In this document: in pieces, positions 25,634 through 34,874 of the stretch
How positions within the stretch are numbered: the stretch's first letter is position 1
Layout: each line of letters begins with the position of its first letter
Source of the DNA: QHXW01 sp035297145
GTDB taxonomy: Bacteria; Acidobacteriota; Terriglobia; Bryobacterales; Bryobacteraceae
DNA: 64,000 nt
NCBI GenBank assembly: GCA_035297145.1
Contig: DATGZN010000077.1
Coordinates: 186,001-250,000 of the forward strand
Direction: 5' to 3'
Position numbers and translations under genes: made by a program
The notes under the pieces: model-generated
What the model was told of the DNA's origin: nothing
Databases searched by the model: none
What the model saw: the letters and a program-made list of their open reading frames with translations, nothing else

Positions 25634-26119
25634 ATGAGCAATCTGGCGGAAACATTGGAAAGATTCCGGCGTGGGCCGGAGCTGCTGGCGGTGACGCTGA
25701 CTGGCGTGTATGGGGAGGAAGTCGACTTCACGACCGCTCCGGGAAAGTGGAGTATTCGCCAGCTCACGGCGCACCTGGCGGATACGGAACTGGTGGCGGC
25801 GCAACGGATGCGACAGGTGATTGCGGAGGATCAGCCTAAGCTGATGGCCTTCGACCAGGAAGCCTGGGCGCGGAACCTCGACTACGCGCGGCGGACGCCG
25901 AAGCAATCGTTGGAGACACTCCGGCGGCTCCGCACCGAGAACTATGAACTGCTGAAAGCGCTGCCGGCGACGGCTTTTGAGCGCACGGGTATGCACTCCG
26001 AGCGCGGTCCTGTGTCGCTCGCGCAACTGCTGACGATATTCGCCGAACACGTGGAGAGCCACTCACGGCAGATGCAGGTCATTCGCGACGAGTACAAGAA
26101 GGCCAAGGGGAAGGAATGA
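25634..26119 (+). CDS. DinB-family protein
   Basis: 161 residues, starting at the ATG at 25634 behind GGAG. A four-helix-bundle protein of the DinB/YfiT superfamily. The three metal-ligand histidines are visible: one in LTAHLADTELVAAQRM and two in EHVESHSRQMQVI near the C-terminus. Members act as metal-dependent thiol S-transferases or hydrolases; many are uncharacterised and stress-linked. The substrate cannot be read. A degraded copy of the C-terminal part lies immediately downstream. Confidence 0.85.
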   Translation: MSNLAETLERFRRGPELLAVTLTGVYGEEVDFTTAPGKWSIRQLTAHLADTELVAAQRMRQVIAEDQPKLMAFDQEAWARNLDYARRTPKQSLETLRRLRTENYELLKALPATAFERTGMHSERGPVSLAQLLTIFAEHVESHSRQMQVIRDEYKKAKGKE

Positions 26120-26150
26120 GACGGCTGCGCTGGTGGGCGGAAGTACCAAG

Positions 26151-26265
26151 ACGGCCTTCGAGCGTATGCGAGCGCGGCGCCATGAGCTTGCGGCAACTGG
26201 TGAATATCCATGCCGGGCACGCAGAAAGCCATGCGGCAGATGCAGAGATTCGCGACTATTCCAAG
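26151..26265 (+). pseudogene. decayed partial DinB copy
   Basis: This segment matches the last 40 codons of the upstream dinB-like gene: ERGAMSLRQLVNIHAGHAES corresponds to ERGPVSLAQLLTIFAEHVES, after which a one-base shift restores ...RQMQRF in another frame. The N-terminal three quarters are absent. It is either a partial tandem duplication that has drifted or the tail of a deleted paralogue. Confidence 0.65.
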
Positions 26266-26317
26266 CGGTCAAGACGAAGAAATAAGGCGGCCGTTTTGGG
26301 TTGCTGCGTGTCTATGG

Positions 26318-26335
26318 GAGTGCTAATTGGCACTC
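26318..26335. other. inverted repeat GAGTGC-N6-GCACTC
   Basis: GAGTGCTAATTGGCACTC is an 18-nt dyad followed by TTTGG, 80 bp before the cysteine-rich protein gene. The half-sites equal those of the HrcA/CIRCE operator (TTAGCACTC / GAGTGCTAA) but in everted order with no spacer, so it is not a normal CIRCE element. It could be a hairpin ending the upstream transcript. Confidence 0.45.
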
Positions 26336-26414
26336 TTTGGCGCAACATTTTTGCCGTGGAGCTTGACCGCGTGAGACTCTGGAGTTAGCATCTTTCCCGG
26401 AGGATGTAAATCTG

Positions 26415-26825
26415 ATGCAGAAATGGCTCCTTGCTTCGTTAACGCTCGGGTTGCTGGCCGGCCAGGCGTTTGCGGCTTGCGACGGCGAAGGACCCAGGAA
26501 CGTGCTGTTCAATTGCGGCGGCGGGTGCACGATACACAGGGGTGTATGCACCGGCATCGGCGGAGTCCACTGCAATCCGACAGCTCTTAAGGTACTGTGC
26601 TGCAACGGTTCGTCTTATACCAGCGCGAACTCCTGTATCCCGACCTCCGCTGAGCTCCAAAGGTTTCAACCGGACGGGGGGGTTCAGCCAAATCTTCTGG
26701 CGAACCAGAAGTCCACGCTGGTAGTCGGAACTTGTGGCGCGTACAACGGGCAATTTGAGCAGTGGCTGCAATCTCATCCCAGTGTGGTCAGCGCCCGAGC
26801 ACAGCTTCCGCGCGCCGCGCAATGA
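26415..26825 (+). CDS. small exported cysteine-rich protein
   Basis: 136 residues with a good ribosome site (GGAGG) and a signal peptide (MQKWLLASLTLGLLAGQAFA). The mature part contains nine cysteines in the first 85 residues (ACDGEGPRNVLFNCGGGC, GVCTGIGGVHC, VLCCNGSSYTSANSC), suggesting a disulfide-stabilised module, then a Gln/Ser-rich C-terminus. No family is recognised. The cysteine spacing is not that of c-type cytochromes. Probably secreted or periplasmic. The next gene, 32 nt on, is also exported, so they may be co-transcribed. Confidence 0.7.
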   Translation: MQKWLLASLTLGLLAGQAFAACDGEGPRNVLFNCGGGCTIHRGVCTGIGGVHCNPTALKVLCCNGSSYTSANSCIPTSAELQRFQPDGGVQPNLLANQKSTLVVGTCGAYNGQFEQWLQSHPSVVSARAQLPRAAQ

Positions 26826-26857
26826 TAAGTTTCCGCGGCATCGGGAAGTGAGCTGGC

Positions 26858-27826
26858 ATGTGGATAGTTCTTTCCCTGCTGCTGGGAGCCTCGGCTGCCG
26901 GCCGTAAAGCGCCCCCCTCGGCGCCCAAGGTCTTGCAGCCGTCAGTCAGCCGCAGTCTAACGGTTCCATCCTTTTCGTACTTCGGCGAAGGTCAATGCGA
27001 TAAGGCGGGTAACTTGTATTTTCATTACGTCGGTGCGGGTGAGTTTCGGGTCATCCACGTAGTGGGTCTCTCTGCCGCCGGTACGGAGGGCACGAGCTTC
27101 AAACCGTCCGGCGCCCTCTCGGACCCTGACAAAGCAGGCTTTGAGAGCTTTTCGGTCACACCAGGGGGTGATGTGTACATTCTCGCGCGTACACGCACTG
27201 ATAAAACCCAGATCTTCCAGTTCGGCCCAGACGGCATTATGAACAACCCGACCACGCTAGAGATTCCGGACGGCGTGTTCGCGAACGATATCGCTGCCTA
27301 TGACAACGGCGCCATTCTGTTTTCGGGTTACTATGAAAAGGCCGGCCCCGGCCACGCGGAGGGTGGTTCGTATGTGGCCGTGTTCGGGCCTTCCGGCAAG
27401 CTCATCAAGGAGGTCCCCGTCCCTCTGCCGAACGTGAATCCTTCCGAACCAACGATCAACAATGGGGGCCAGACGCTTTCGGCGGACGGAAATGTGTATT
27501 TTGTTGGCCCCAACAAGGTCTTCGTCATCTCGCGGGTCGGTGAAGTAGTTCGAACCATCCCGTTCGAGAAACCCGACCCGAAATTGGTCGCCACCAAGAT
27601 CTACACATCGCGCGAGCAGTTGGTGATTGTGGTCAACCGGATTGAGGACACTGGTGCCGTGCATCCGTCATACCTAGCTCTCAACGGCGCCACGGGGGAA
27701 CGGTTGGGCTATTATGCAGCCCCCGACGAACCCGGCTTGACCGATGTATGTCTTTCGGCGGAGGGCCTAACGTTCATGCAGTTCGACAACGGGCGCACGA
27801 AACTTCTTACGGCACCTCTTAAATAG
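26858..27826 (+). CDS. exported beta-propeller-like protein
   Basis: 322 residues with a short hydrophobic N-terminus (MWIVLSLLLGASAAG). The body repeats strand patterns such as KAGNLYFHYVGAGEFRVIHV, PGGDVYILARTR, AYDNGAILFSGYYEK, ADGNVYFVGPNKVFVISRVG and AEGLTFMQFDNGRTKLL, spaced 40-60 residues apart as in NHL- or WD-like propeller blades. No catalytic motif is seen. Propellers of this sort commonly bind ligands or partner proteins in the periplasm. Function unknown. Confidence 0.7.
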   Translation: MWIVLSLLLGASAAGRKAPPSAPKVLQPSVSRSLTVPSFSYFGEGQCDKAGNLYFHYVGAGEFRVIHVVGLSAAGTEGTSFKPSGALSDPDKAGFESFSVTPGGDVYILARTRTDKTQIFQFGPDGIMNNPTTLEIPDGVFANDIAAYDNGAILFSGYYEKAGPGHAEGGSYVAVFGPSGKLIKEVPVPLPNVNPSEPTINNGGQTLSADGNVYFVGPNKVFVISRVGEVVRTIPFEKPDPKLVATKIYTSREQLVIVVNRIEDTGAVHPSYLALNGATGERLGYYAAPDEPGLTDVCLSAEGLTFMQFDNGRTKLLTAPLK

Positions 27827-27859
27827 CTAGTATCCTGAGTCTCGGGCTTCGCAAGACGT

Positions 27860-29140
27860 TCACTGCAGATCCTGCTTCACGATCCGCTCCGCGCCGAGGT
27901 ACGGGCGTAGGGCTTCCGGAACGATTACACTACCGTCCTTCTGCTGATAGTTCTCGACGATCGCCACCCAGGTGCGGCCCGCCGCCAGTCCACTGCCGTT
28001 TAGCGTGTGCACGAAATCGGCCTTGCCCTTCGGGCCCTTGAAACGGATGCCCGCGCGGCGTGCCTGGAACGCCTCGAAATTGGAGCAGGACGAAATTTCC
28101 TTGTAGCCGTTCTGGCCGGGAAGCCAGACTTCAATGTCATAGGTCTTGGCGGAAGAGAAACCCATGTCGCCGGTGGAGAGCACGACGGTGCGAAACGGCA
28201 AGCCCAGCCGCTTTAGGATGTCTTCGGCATCGGCAGTGAGCTTTTCGAGCTGGTCGTAGCTTTCCTCGGGGCGCGTGAATTTCACGAGTTCAACTTTTTG
28301 AAACTGGTGCTGGCGGATGATGCCGCGCACGTCGCGGCCGTAAGAGCCGGCCTCGCTGCGGAAACACGGCGTGTAGGCGCAGAGGCTGATGGGCAGACGA
28401 TCGGGATCGAGAGTTTCGTCGCGATAGAGATTGGTGACCGGCACCTCGGCGGTGGGAATCAGCCAAAGGTCATGTTTCTCACATTTGAACAGATCATCTC
28501 CGAATTTGGGCAAGTTGCCGGTGCCGAACAGGCTCGCCGAGTTGACCATGAACGGCGGCAGGACTTCGGTGTAGCCATGCTCGCGCGTGTGGACGTCGAG
28601 CATGAAGTTGATGAGTGCGCGCTCCAGCCGAGCGCCGATGCCCCAATAGACTGCGAACCGGGCGCCAGTGATCTTGGCGGCGCGCTCGAGATCGAGAATG
28701 CCGAGCTCGGGACCAAGATCCCAGTGGGCTTTAGGCTCAAAATCGAACTGGCGCGGCTCTCCGCAGCGGCGGACTTCTACGTTGTCATCCGCGGTGTGGC
28801 CAACCGGAACGGACTCGTGCGGCAGATTCGGGATGCCGGCGAGCAGGTCGCGAAACTGGTCGTCGAGCATTTTGATCTGCTCGTCGAGGCCTGAGATGTG
28901 GGTGCCGAGTTCGCGCACTTGTCGCTGCCGCTCTGTGGTGTCTTTGCCCGCTTGCCGGTCCTTCTGAATACCAGCCGTGAGAGCATTCCTTTGCTCTTTG
29001 TACTGTTCAGCCGTTGTGATCACGGACCGGCGATCCCTATCAAGATCGCGAAACTGGTCGAGACCCGCAATCGGCCCGCGCGTGGCCAAGCGTTCGGCGA
29101 TCTTCTCAAAGTTTGACCGGAAAAATCCCAAATCGTGCAT
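27860..29140 (-). CDS. serS: seryl-tRNA synthetase
   Basis: 426 residues, the usual length. The N-terminal 110 residues are the long tRNA-binding coiled coil (TTAEQYKEQRNALTAGIQKD onward). The class II catalytic core follows, with motif 2 in CFRSEAGSYGRDVRGIIRQH and motif 3 near the C-terminus (VIVPEALRPYLG). It charges tRNA-Ser, and also tRNA-Sec in organisms that make selenocysteine, as this one probably does given selA at 41.3-42.7 kb. TAGCAT (29148-29153, minus strand) ends 7 nt before the ATG. Confidence 0.97.
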   Translation of the reverse strand: MHDLGFFRSNFEKIAERLATRGPIAGLDQFRDLDRDRRSVITTAEQYKEQRNALTAGIQKDRQAGKDTTERQRQVRELGTHISGLDEQIKMLDDQFRDLLAGIPNLPHESVPVGHTADDNVEVRRCGEPRQFDFEPKAHWDLGPELGILDLERAAKITGARFAVYWGIGARLERALINFMLDVHTREHGYTEVLPPFMVNSASLFGTGNLPKFGDDLFKCEKHDLWLIPTAEVPVTNLYRDETLDPDRLPISLCAYTPCFRSEAGSYGRDVRGIIRQHQFQKVELVKFTRPEESYDQLEKLTADAEDILKRLGLPFRTVVLSTGDMGFSSAKTYDIEVWLPGQNGYKEISSCSNFEAFQARRAGIRFKGPKGKADFVHTLNGSGLAAGRTWVAIVENYQQKDGSVIVPEALRPYLGAERIVKQDLQ

Positions 29141-29210
29141 TTAGCCTATGCTAGCGCACGTAGACATAGCGGCAGCAGGAAGCGCGAACTCGCGGCGACG
29201 GCGAGACCGG

Positions 29211-29354
29211 CTATTCTTCTTCGTCGTCTTTGTCAACGGTGACGGGTTCGAGATCCTCGGCTTCGAAGACTTGGCGGCAATCCAGGCATTCAACATAATC
29301 CACGCCGTCGCGTCTGGCGATGATCTCGGTGCGGGTGTGCTCACAGGGCTGCAT
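29211..29354 (-). CDS. small CxxC zinc-ribbon-like protein
   Basis: 47 residues from the ATG at 29354 (MQPCEHTRTEIIARRDGVDY then VECLDCRQVFEAEDLEPV). One Cys-x-His near the start and a CLDC pair could bind a zinc ion; the C-terminus is acidic. The frame stays open upstream to a TTG or GTG near 29426 (71 residues), and a start there cannot be excluded. Located between serS and hemB, oriented with serS. No function is known. Confidence 0.65.
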   Translation of the reverse strand: MQPCEHTRTEIIARRDGVDYVECLDCRQVFEAEDLEPVTVDKDDEEE

Positions 29355-29485
29355 AAAGACCGATATGGGGTTTATTTTAATGATGGCGATGCCCTTGTCA
29401 AGGGGGATTTTCACGTAGCCCACCAATAGTTAGGTCTCGGGGGTATCCATTCGATAGGCAACCAATCAGGTTAAAATCCTAGCTA

Positions 29486-30457
29486 ATGCCCTTCCCTATC
29501 CATCGCATGCGAAGGTTGCGCAGGTCCGAGCCGATGCGCCGGCTGGTGCGCGAGACCCGGCTCGACCCGGCCCAATTCATTCTGCCGCTGTTTGTTTGTC
29601 CCGGCGAGCGGGTGCGGCGCGAGATCAGCGCCATGCCGGGAAACTATCAAATGTCGGTCGATGAGGTGGTGCGTGAGTGCGAGGAAGTTAAATCGCTTGG
29701 CATCGGCGGCGTGATTCTGTTCGGCCTTCCGGAGACCAAGGATGAAACCGCCTCGGGCGCGTATGCCGACGACGGTATCGTGCAACGCACGCTGCGGGCC
29801 ATTAAGCAGGCGATTCCCGGCCTGCTGGTGCTGACCGACGTCTGTAATTGCGAGTATACGAGCCACGGGCATTGCGGAAAGATCGTGAACGGTGACGTGG
29901 ATAACGACGAGACATTGAAATGGCTGGCCGCCGCGGCGGTTTCGCATGCGCGCGCGGGAGCCGATATCGTTGCGCCTTCGGACATGATGGACGGCCGGGT
30001 GGGTGCGATCCGCATGGCACTCGACTCGGCAGGCTTTCCGAATACCCCCATTCTTTCCTACGCCGCAAAATTCGCATCCGTCTTCTACGGGCCGTTCCGC
30101 GAGGCGGCCGAATCGACGCCGCAGTTCGGCGATCGGCGCAGCTATCAAATGGATCCGGCCAACGGCCGCGAGGCCATGCGGGAGATTGAGCTGGACCTGG
30201 AAGAGGGCGCCGACATGATCATGGTCAAGCCCGCCATGCCGTATCTCGATCTGATCTGGCAGGCTCGCGAGCGATTTGACGTACCGCTTGGCGCGTACCA
30301 GGTGAGCGGTGAATATTCCATGATCATGGCCGCGGGGCGCAACGGCTGGATCGATTGCGAGCGCGCCATGATGGAGAGCCTGACGTCAATCCGCCGTGCC
30401 GGCGCCGATTTCGTCCTCACCTATTTCGCGAAGCCCGCCGCCCGGCTGCTGGCGTAA
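29486..30457 (+). CDS. hemB: porphobilinogen synthase (delta-aminolevulinate dehydratase)
   Basis: 323 residues. It condenses two 5-aminolevulinate molecules into porphobilinogen in heme synthesis. The zinc-type cysteine cluster is present (DVCNCEYTSHGHCG), as are both Schiff-base lysine regions (SYAAKFAS and MVKPAMPYLD) and the closing GEYSMIMAA. The N-terminus (MRRLRRSEPMRRLVRETRLD) is normal for the family. TAAAAT (29472-29477) ends 8 nt before the ATG. It stands alone; the other hem genes are not in the window. Confidence 0.97.
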   Translation: MPFPIHRMRRLRRSEPMRRLVRETRLDPAQFILPLFVCPGERVRREISAMPGNYQMSVDEVVRECEEVKSLGIGGVILFGLPETKDETASGAYADDGIVQRTLRAIKQAIPGLLVLTDVCNCEYTSHGHCGKIVNGDVDNDETLKWLAAAAVSHARAGADIVAPSDMMDGRVGAIRMALDSAGFPNTPILSYAAKFASVFYGPFREAAESTPQFGDRRSYQMDPANGREAMREIELDLEEGADMIMVKPAMPYLDLIWQARERFDVPLGAYQVSGEYSMIMAAGRNGWIDCERAMMESLTSIRRAGADFVLTYFAKPAARLLA

Positions 30458-30492
30458 ACCTGCGCCCTCCGCGCCTCAGTACAATATCCGGG

Positions 30493-31278
30493 ATGAGTTT
30501 GATGTCGGAAATCCGCGCCTTCCCGGTTCCCAAACGGTCAGTGGCCATCTGGTGGCTGGGCCAAACCGGCTACATCTTCAAAACGCCCGAAGGAACACTG
30601 TTGACCACAGATATGTACCTGACCAACAGTTGCGCCATGGCCTACGCCCATTTGGGAGTGGATTTGAGCCGGCGCGTGCCGGTGCTGATTCCTCCCGAGG
30701 AGCTCGACGTAGACATTTACACCTGTACGCACAATCACGGCGACCACACTGATCCCGAAACTATCCGCGGACTGCGCCACAAGGATACGACGCACTTTGT
30801 GGGGCCGCATCCCACGTGCGGCGTTTATCGCCAGGAAGGTATCGAAGCCAGCCGCATCGTTCCAGCCTGGCCGTCATGCGAACTGGAGATGCGCGACATT
30901 CACATCCGAGGCGCCTTCGCACTTCCCACCGATGACACAGACCTGAACCACATGGGTTACATCTTCACGTTCGCGGGCGGCCCCAAAGTCTATGTCACCG
31001 GCGACACGGATTTCAATGAACTGCTCTTTTCGGCGGCGAAGTTCCAACCGGACGTCGTGATCACTTGCATTAACGGCGGTTTCAACAATCTTTCGCATTT
31101 TGAAGCGGCGCAGGTGGTGGCCAAGATCAAGCCCAAGGCGGCGATTCCCTGCCATTACGACATGTTCCCCGACAATGCCGTGGATCCGCGCCAGTTCCAA
31201 GCTTCGTTGAAGCTGTTTGCGCCGGAGACTGGCTACCAGGAACTAAAACACGGCGCACCGTTTGTGTTTTCGCTATGA
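30493..31278 (+). CDS. metallo-beta-lactamase-fold hydrolase, UlaG-like
   Basis: 261 residues from the ATG at 30493, supported by TACAAT ending 7 nt before it. The metal motif is THNHGDHTDPET (HxHxDH), followed by VTGDTDFNELL and a late PCHYDMFPDN. This group includes L-ascorbate-6-phosphate lactonase UlaG and RNase-like relatives. SVAIWWLGQTGYIFKTPEGT at the N-terminus is typical of UlaG-type enzymes. The substrate is probably a phosphorylated sugar lactone but is not readable. The next gene overlaps by 4 nt (ATGA), so they are co-transcribed. Confidence 0.8.
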   Translation: MSLMSEIRAFPVPKRSVAIWWLGQTGYIFKTPEGTLLTTDMYLTNSCAMAYAHLGVDLSRRVPVLIPPEELDVDIYTCTHNHGDHTDPETIRGLRHKDTTHFVGPHPTCGVYRQEGIEASRIVPAWPSCELEMRDIHIRGAFALPTDDTDLNHMGYIFTFAGGPKVYVTGDTDFNELLFSAAKFQPDVVITCINGGFNNLSHFEAAQVVAKIKPKAAIPCHYDMFPDNAVDPRQFQASLKLFAPETGYQELKHGAPFVFSL

Positions 31279-32441
31279 CGGCTGGCGGGCCTGGCCGCAA
31301 GCCCGCCGTCATCGCCGGGTTGCTGGCGGTGGCGATGGTGCTTGGCTGGCAATTTCTAGTGGCTCACTACGTGTTTGCCGGCAACTGGACGTGGTGGTTC
31401 TGCACGGGCGGGAATCTGGCACAGCCTGATGCGCTGGCCTCCGAGCACCTGTACCGCTTTGCGCAGAGTGACGGCTACGACGGGCAGTTCTATCACTACA
31501 TTGCGCATGATCCGTTGTTTCGACGGGGAATGGATCGATATATCGACGCGCCGCGCCTGCGGTACCGGCGCATACTGATTCCGGCGCTGGCGTTCACCAT
31601 ATCCGCAGGTCAGGACCATCGGATTGACGCCGCGCTCGTTGCCGTCAATCTGCTGTTCGTATTCGCGGGCGCTTACTGGCTGTCGCGGTATGCCAGCAGC
31701 TACGGACGCCACCCTGTGTGGGGCATACTGTTTCTGCTCGTACCGGCCGTGCTCGTGTCGCTGGATCGCCTCACGGCAGATGTGGCGTTGACCGCGTTGT
31801 GCGTGGGTTTTGCTTTGTATTTATCGGAAAAGCGGCCGCGCGAACTCTATGTGGTTTTGCTCCTCGCGCCGCTGGCCCGAGAAACCGGATTGCTGCTCAC
31901 CGCCGCGTACTGCATCGTTCTCTTGTCCGAGCGGCGTAGCAAGGCCGCGTTGGTCTTCGCAACCAGCACTATTCCGGCGATCGCCTGGTACGCCTTTGTG
32001 CGGAATCACACGGCGCCCTACGATTCTTCGGGATGGTTTACGCCCATTCCGCTCGCCGGCGTTATCGACCGCATGATCCACCCGGTCACGTATCCGTTCC
32101 TCCCAATTGTGAAATGGGCGGCGGAAGTACTAGACGAATGCTCCCTTGCCGGTGTGGCGCTGGCCTTTCTTCTTTCGTTTCGATGGCCCCGGCAATTCCC
32201 CAGACCGCTAGCTTGGGCCGCCCTCCTCATCACGCTAAGCGGAATTACTTTAGGAAAACCGTTCTGGGGAGACGTTTTCGCCTTCGGCCGCGTGTTTTCT
32301 CCTTTGGTCGTGCTGGTCGCGCTTCAAGGCTTCTCGACGCGATCCTGGTGGGCGGCGTTGCCACTGGCCCTCATCGATCCGCGCATCGGCCTACAACTCA
32401 GTTATAGACTTTTCCAGATAGCGCGCGCGCTGTTCGCGTGA
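31275..32441 (+). CDS. polytopic membrane protein, glycosyltransferase-like
   Basis: 388 residues with about nine hydrophobic segments, starting with AVIAGLLAVAMVLGWQFLVA. A long first extracytoplasmic loop contains SDGYDGQFYHYIAHDPL, and an Arg-rich stretch RYRRILIPALAF follows; this loop-rich layout resembles the DUF2029/GT-C-like family of integral membrane glycosyltransferases, many of which have acidic residues in the first loop. Translationally coupled to the UlaG-like gene (ATGA overlap). Sugar substrate and acceptor unknown. Confidence 0.65.
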   Translation: MTAGGPGRKPAVIAGLLAVAMVLGWQFLVAHYVFAGNWTWWFCTGGNLAQPDALASEHLYRFAQSDGYDGQFYHYIAHDPLFRRGMDRYIDAPRLRYRRILIPALAFTISAGQDHRIDAALVAVNLLFVFAGAYWLSRYASSYGRHPVWGILFLLVPAVLVSLDRLTADVALTALCVGFALYLSEKRPRELYVVLLLAPLARETGLLLTAAYCIVLLSERRSKAALVFATSTIPAIAWYAFVRNHTAPYDSSGWFTPIPLAGVIDRMIHPVTYPFLPIVKWAAEVLDECSLAGVALAFLLSFRWPRQFPRPLAWAALLITLSGITLGKPFWGDVFAFGRVFSPLVVLVALQGFSTRSWWAALPLALIDPRIGLQLSYRLFQIARALFA

Positions 32442-32470
32442 CGCGCGGCTGAATCCCGTAACATAGTAGA

Positions 32471-34861
32471 TTGTCCCGCCCAAATCATTCCATTCAGACG
32501 CCAGGGTTTCACTGGCCCCTGGTTTATCTTTGCGTGGCCCTCACGACACTTGCCACGCTCCTGCTGGAACTATCGCTGACGCGGATTTTCTCCGTTGTCT
32601 TCTACTATCATTTCGTATTTCTTGCCATCTCAATTGCGCTTTTCGGACTCGGGGCGGGAGGTGTTTTCTCGTACATTGTGGCTGGCTGGAAAGGGAATCT
32701 CTTCCGGAAGCTCGGGCGGTTGAGCGCCGTCAACAGCTTCCTCGTCATCTTCGCGGTTCTGGTGGTATTAGCGCAGGGCCAGGGGCAGAACCCGTCGGCC
32801 GGATATTTGACGCTGACCTATTTCGCCACGGCGCTGCCCTTCTTCGGCGCGGGTGCCATCGTCTCACTAGCGGTTTCCGAAACCATCTCACGTGTGAACC
32901 GGGTCTACTTTTTCGATCTGGCCGGCGCTGCGGGCGGATGCCTGCTGCTGGTGTTCCTGCTCAACACGTTCGGCGGACCGGACACAACCATCGTCGCCGC
33001 CATTCTGTTCGCCGCCGCATCCGCCATCTGGCACAGCATGAGCGGCTCGACCCGAGAACGCGCCGCCAGCGTCGCCCTGGCACTCGCGCTCTTTGGTTTG
33101 CTGATATTCAACAAACAATTCAAGCTGATTGACGTCGTTTATGCGAAGGGGCAGAAGCTGGAGAACGAGTCCTTCGTGAAATGGAACAGCTTCTCGCGCA
33201 TCGCGGTTGCGCCCGAGAAGAGCTCCGGCATTCCCATGATCTTCATTGATGCCGATGCGTCAACGGGAATCGCGAATTTCGATTATGCGCATCTTTCGGC
33301 GCGCGACCTTCACGATCTGCTCTACCAGGGGCCTGGCCTTCCGTATGCCATCCGCCCGGCGGCGAAGACGCTGATCATCGGCCCCGGCGGCGGGTGGGAT
33401 GTGGCGCGCGCCTTGGCCTCCGGAAGCCACGATATCACTGGTGTCGAGATCAACCCCATCATTGCCACGACCATCATGCGGGAGAAATTTCCGCAACTGA
33501 GCGGCGGCCTGTATCTACGGCCAGACGTCCACATTTTCGTCGAAGACGGGCGCGCTTTCGTCCGGCGCAGCACCGAAAAATACCAGATCCTCCAGGCTAC
33601 GCTGGTGGACACCTGGGCATCCACCGCCGCGGGCGCGTTCGCATTTTCGGAAAACAATCTCTACACCACCGACGCTTTCCGCGATTATCTGACGCACCTC
33701 ACCGATGACGGGTTCATAGCGTTCACGCGCTGGGGCTTCGAGCCGCCACGCGAATCCCTGCGTTTGGTGTCGCTTGCGATGGTCGCGCTGCGCGGCTTGG
33801 GAGCCGCCGACCCGGCAAAGCACATCATCGTGGGTCGCGAGGGTTCACGCGCCGATCTCGTGAAATGGGGAACCCGCGACACGGTCCTCATCGCACGCAA
33901 TCCGTTTTCGGCCGAGGATATCGCCCGCGCCCGGCAAGCTATCACCCAAGGCGGAATGACCGCGGTCTACCTGCCTGATGAGATGATTCCGAATCAGTTT
34001 ACCGAGCTGTTGCATAGCCCCGACCCCGCGGCATATGAACGCCGGTACGAGTTTGACATCACGCCTGTCAACGACAATCGCCCGTTCTTTTTCTACACAG
34101 TCCAGCCCAGTGATCTTTGGGCTTTCATCACGCGCGCTCCGACCAACAGCGAGGATTACAAAATCAACAGTGCCGTGCCGCTGTTGTTCGAGTTACTCGG
34201 GATCAGCGTGCTGGCCACGGTGATCGTCCTCGCGCTCCCGCCCCTCGTGCTGGGCACACGTTTGCCGCGCCACAAGCCGGTGCTTGGGTTCTTGCTCTAC
34301 TTTCTCGCGATCGGCGCCGGCTACATTCTGGTAGAAGTGGCTCTGATCCAGAAGTTCGTCTTGTTTCTGGGGCATCCCACCTACGCGCTGACGGTAGTAA
34401 TCTTCTCGCTGCTGGTTTCAAGCGGGCTGGGCAGTTTCGCCAGCCGCAAAGTGATCCGGGCTTCGGCGGCAAGGTGGCGCGCCGCGTTGGCAGGTGTGGC
34501 CATCCTCATCGTACTCATGGCGATCGATGTCTCAGTTCTGCTGCCAAGAGCCATTCAGTTGGCGCTCCCATGGAAGGTAATCATGAGCGCGGTGCTCATT
34601 TTTCCCGCCGGGTTTCTTATGGGCATGCCCTTCCCCGTTGGTTTGGCGCGCCTCGAAAAATGGCACAGCGCGTCGGTACGCTGGGCATGGTCGCTCAACG
34701 CCGCGGCTAGCGTGCTCGGGTCGGTCGCATCGCTGGTTCTGGCGATTTATTTGGGTCTGGTACAAACGCTGCTGATCGGCGGCGCACTTTATCTGGCGGC
34801 GCTGGCGGCTGCCGTCACTAATCCGGCCGAGGCCAGCGAAACTCCTCTAAACTTGAGTTAG
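32471..34861 (+). CDS. membrane-bound spermidine-synthase-like protein
   Basis: 796 residues starting at TTG, with TAACAT ending 6 nt upstream. The N-terminal third has six membrane segments (LATLLLELSLTRIFSVVFYY is characteristic). A soluble spermidine-synthase-like Rossmann domain follows at about residues 295-440 (KTLIIGPGGGWDVARALASG, ITGVEINPI, VEDGRAFVRR). The C-terminal part has about seven more membrane segments (GFLLYFLAIGAGYILVEVAL). Such fusions are common in Acidobacteria and Deltaproteobacteria; polyamine synthesis is doubtful because the usual DTSDP-like substrate motif is not seen. Role unknown, possibly aminopropyl or methyl transfer at the membrane. Confidence 0.8.
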   Translation: MSRPNHSIQTPGFHWPLVYLCVALTTLATLLLELSLTRIFSVVFYYHFVFLAISIALFGLGAGGVFSYIVAGWKGNLFRKLGRLSAVNSFLVIFAVLVVLAQGQGQNPSAGYLTLTYFATALPFFGAGAIVSLAVSETISRVNRVYFFDLAGAAGGCLLLVFLLNTFGGPDTTIVAAILFAAASAIWHSMSGSTRERAASVALALALFGLLIFNKQFKLIDVVYAKGQKLENESFVKWNSFSRIAVAPEKSSGIPMIFIDADASTGIANFDYAHLSARDLHDLLYQGPGLPYAIRPAAKTLIIGPGGGWDVARALASGSHDITGVEINPIIATTIMREKFPQLSGGLYLRPDVHIFVEDGRAFVRRSTEKYQILQATLVDTWASTAAGAFAFSENNLYTTDAFRDYLTHLTDDGFIAFTRWGFEPPRESLRLVSLAMVALRGLGAADPAKHIIVGREGSRADLVKWGTRDTVLIARNPFSAEDIARARQAITQGGMTAVYLPDEMIPNQFTELLHSPDPAAYERRYEFDITPVNDNRPFFFYTVQPSDLWAFITRAPTNSEDYKINSAVPLLFELLGISVLATVIVLALPPLVLGTRLPRHKPVLGFLLYFLAIGAGYILVEVALIQKFVLFLGHPTYALTVVIFSLLVSSGLGSFASRKVIRASAARWRAALAGVAILIVLMAIDVSVLLPRAIQLALPWKVIMSAVLIFPAGFLMGMPFPVGLARLEKWHSASVRWAWSLNAAASVLGSVASLVLAIYLGLVQTLLIGGALYLAALAAAVTNPAEASETPLNLS

Positions 34862-34874
34862 GACTAGCAACCGC

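Noticed and set aside
26318..26335. A true CIRCE heat-shock operator
   Set aside because: The half-sites are everted and lack the 9-bp spacer, so it is reported only as an odd inverted repeat.
29355..29426. Extended N-terminus of the small zinc-ribbon protein at 29.2 kb
   Set aside because: The added 24 residues start at TTG/GTG without a ribosome site, while the ATG at 29354 begins the Cys/His motif; the longer form cannot be fully excluded.
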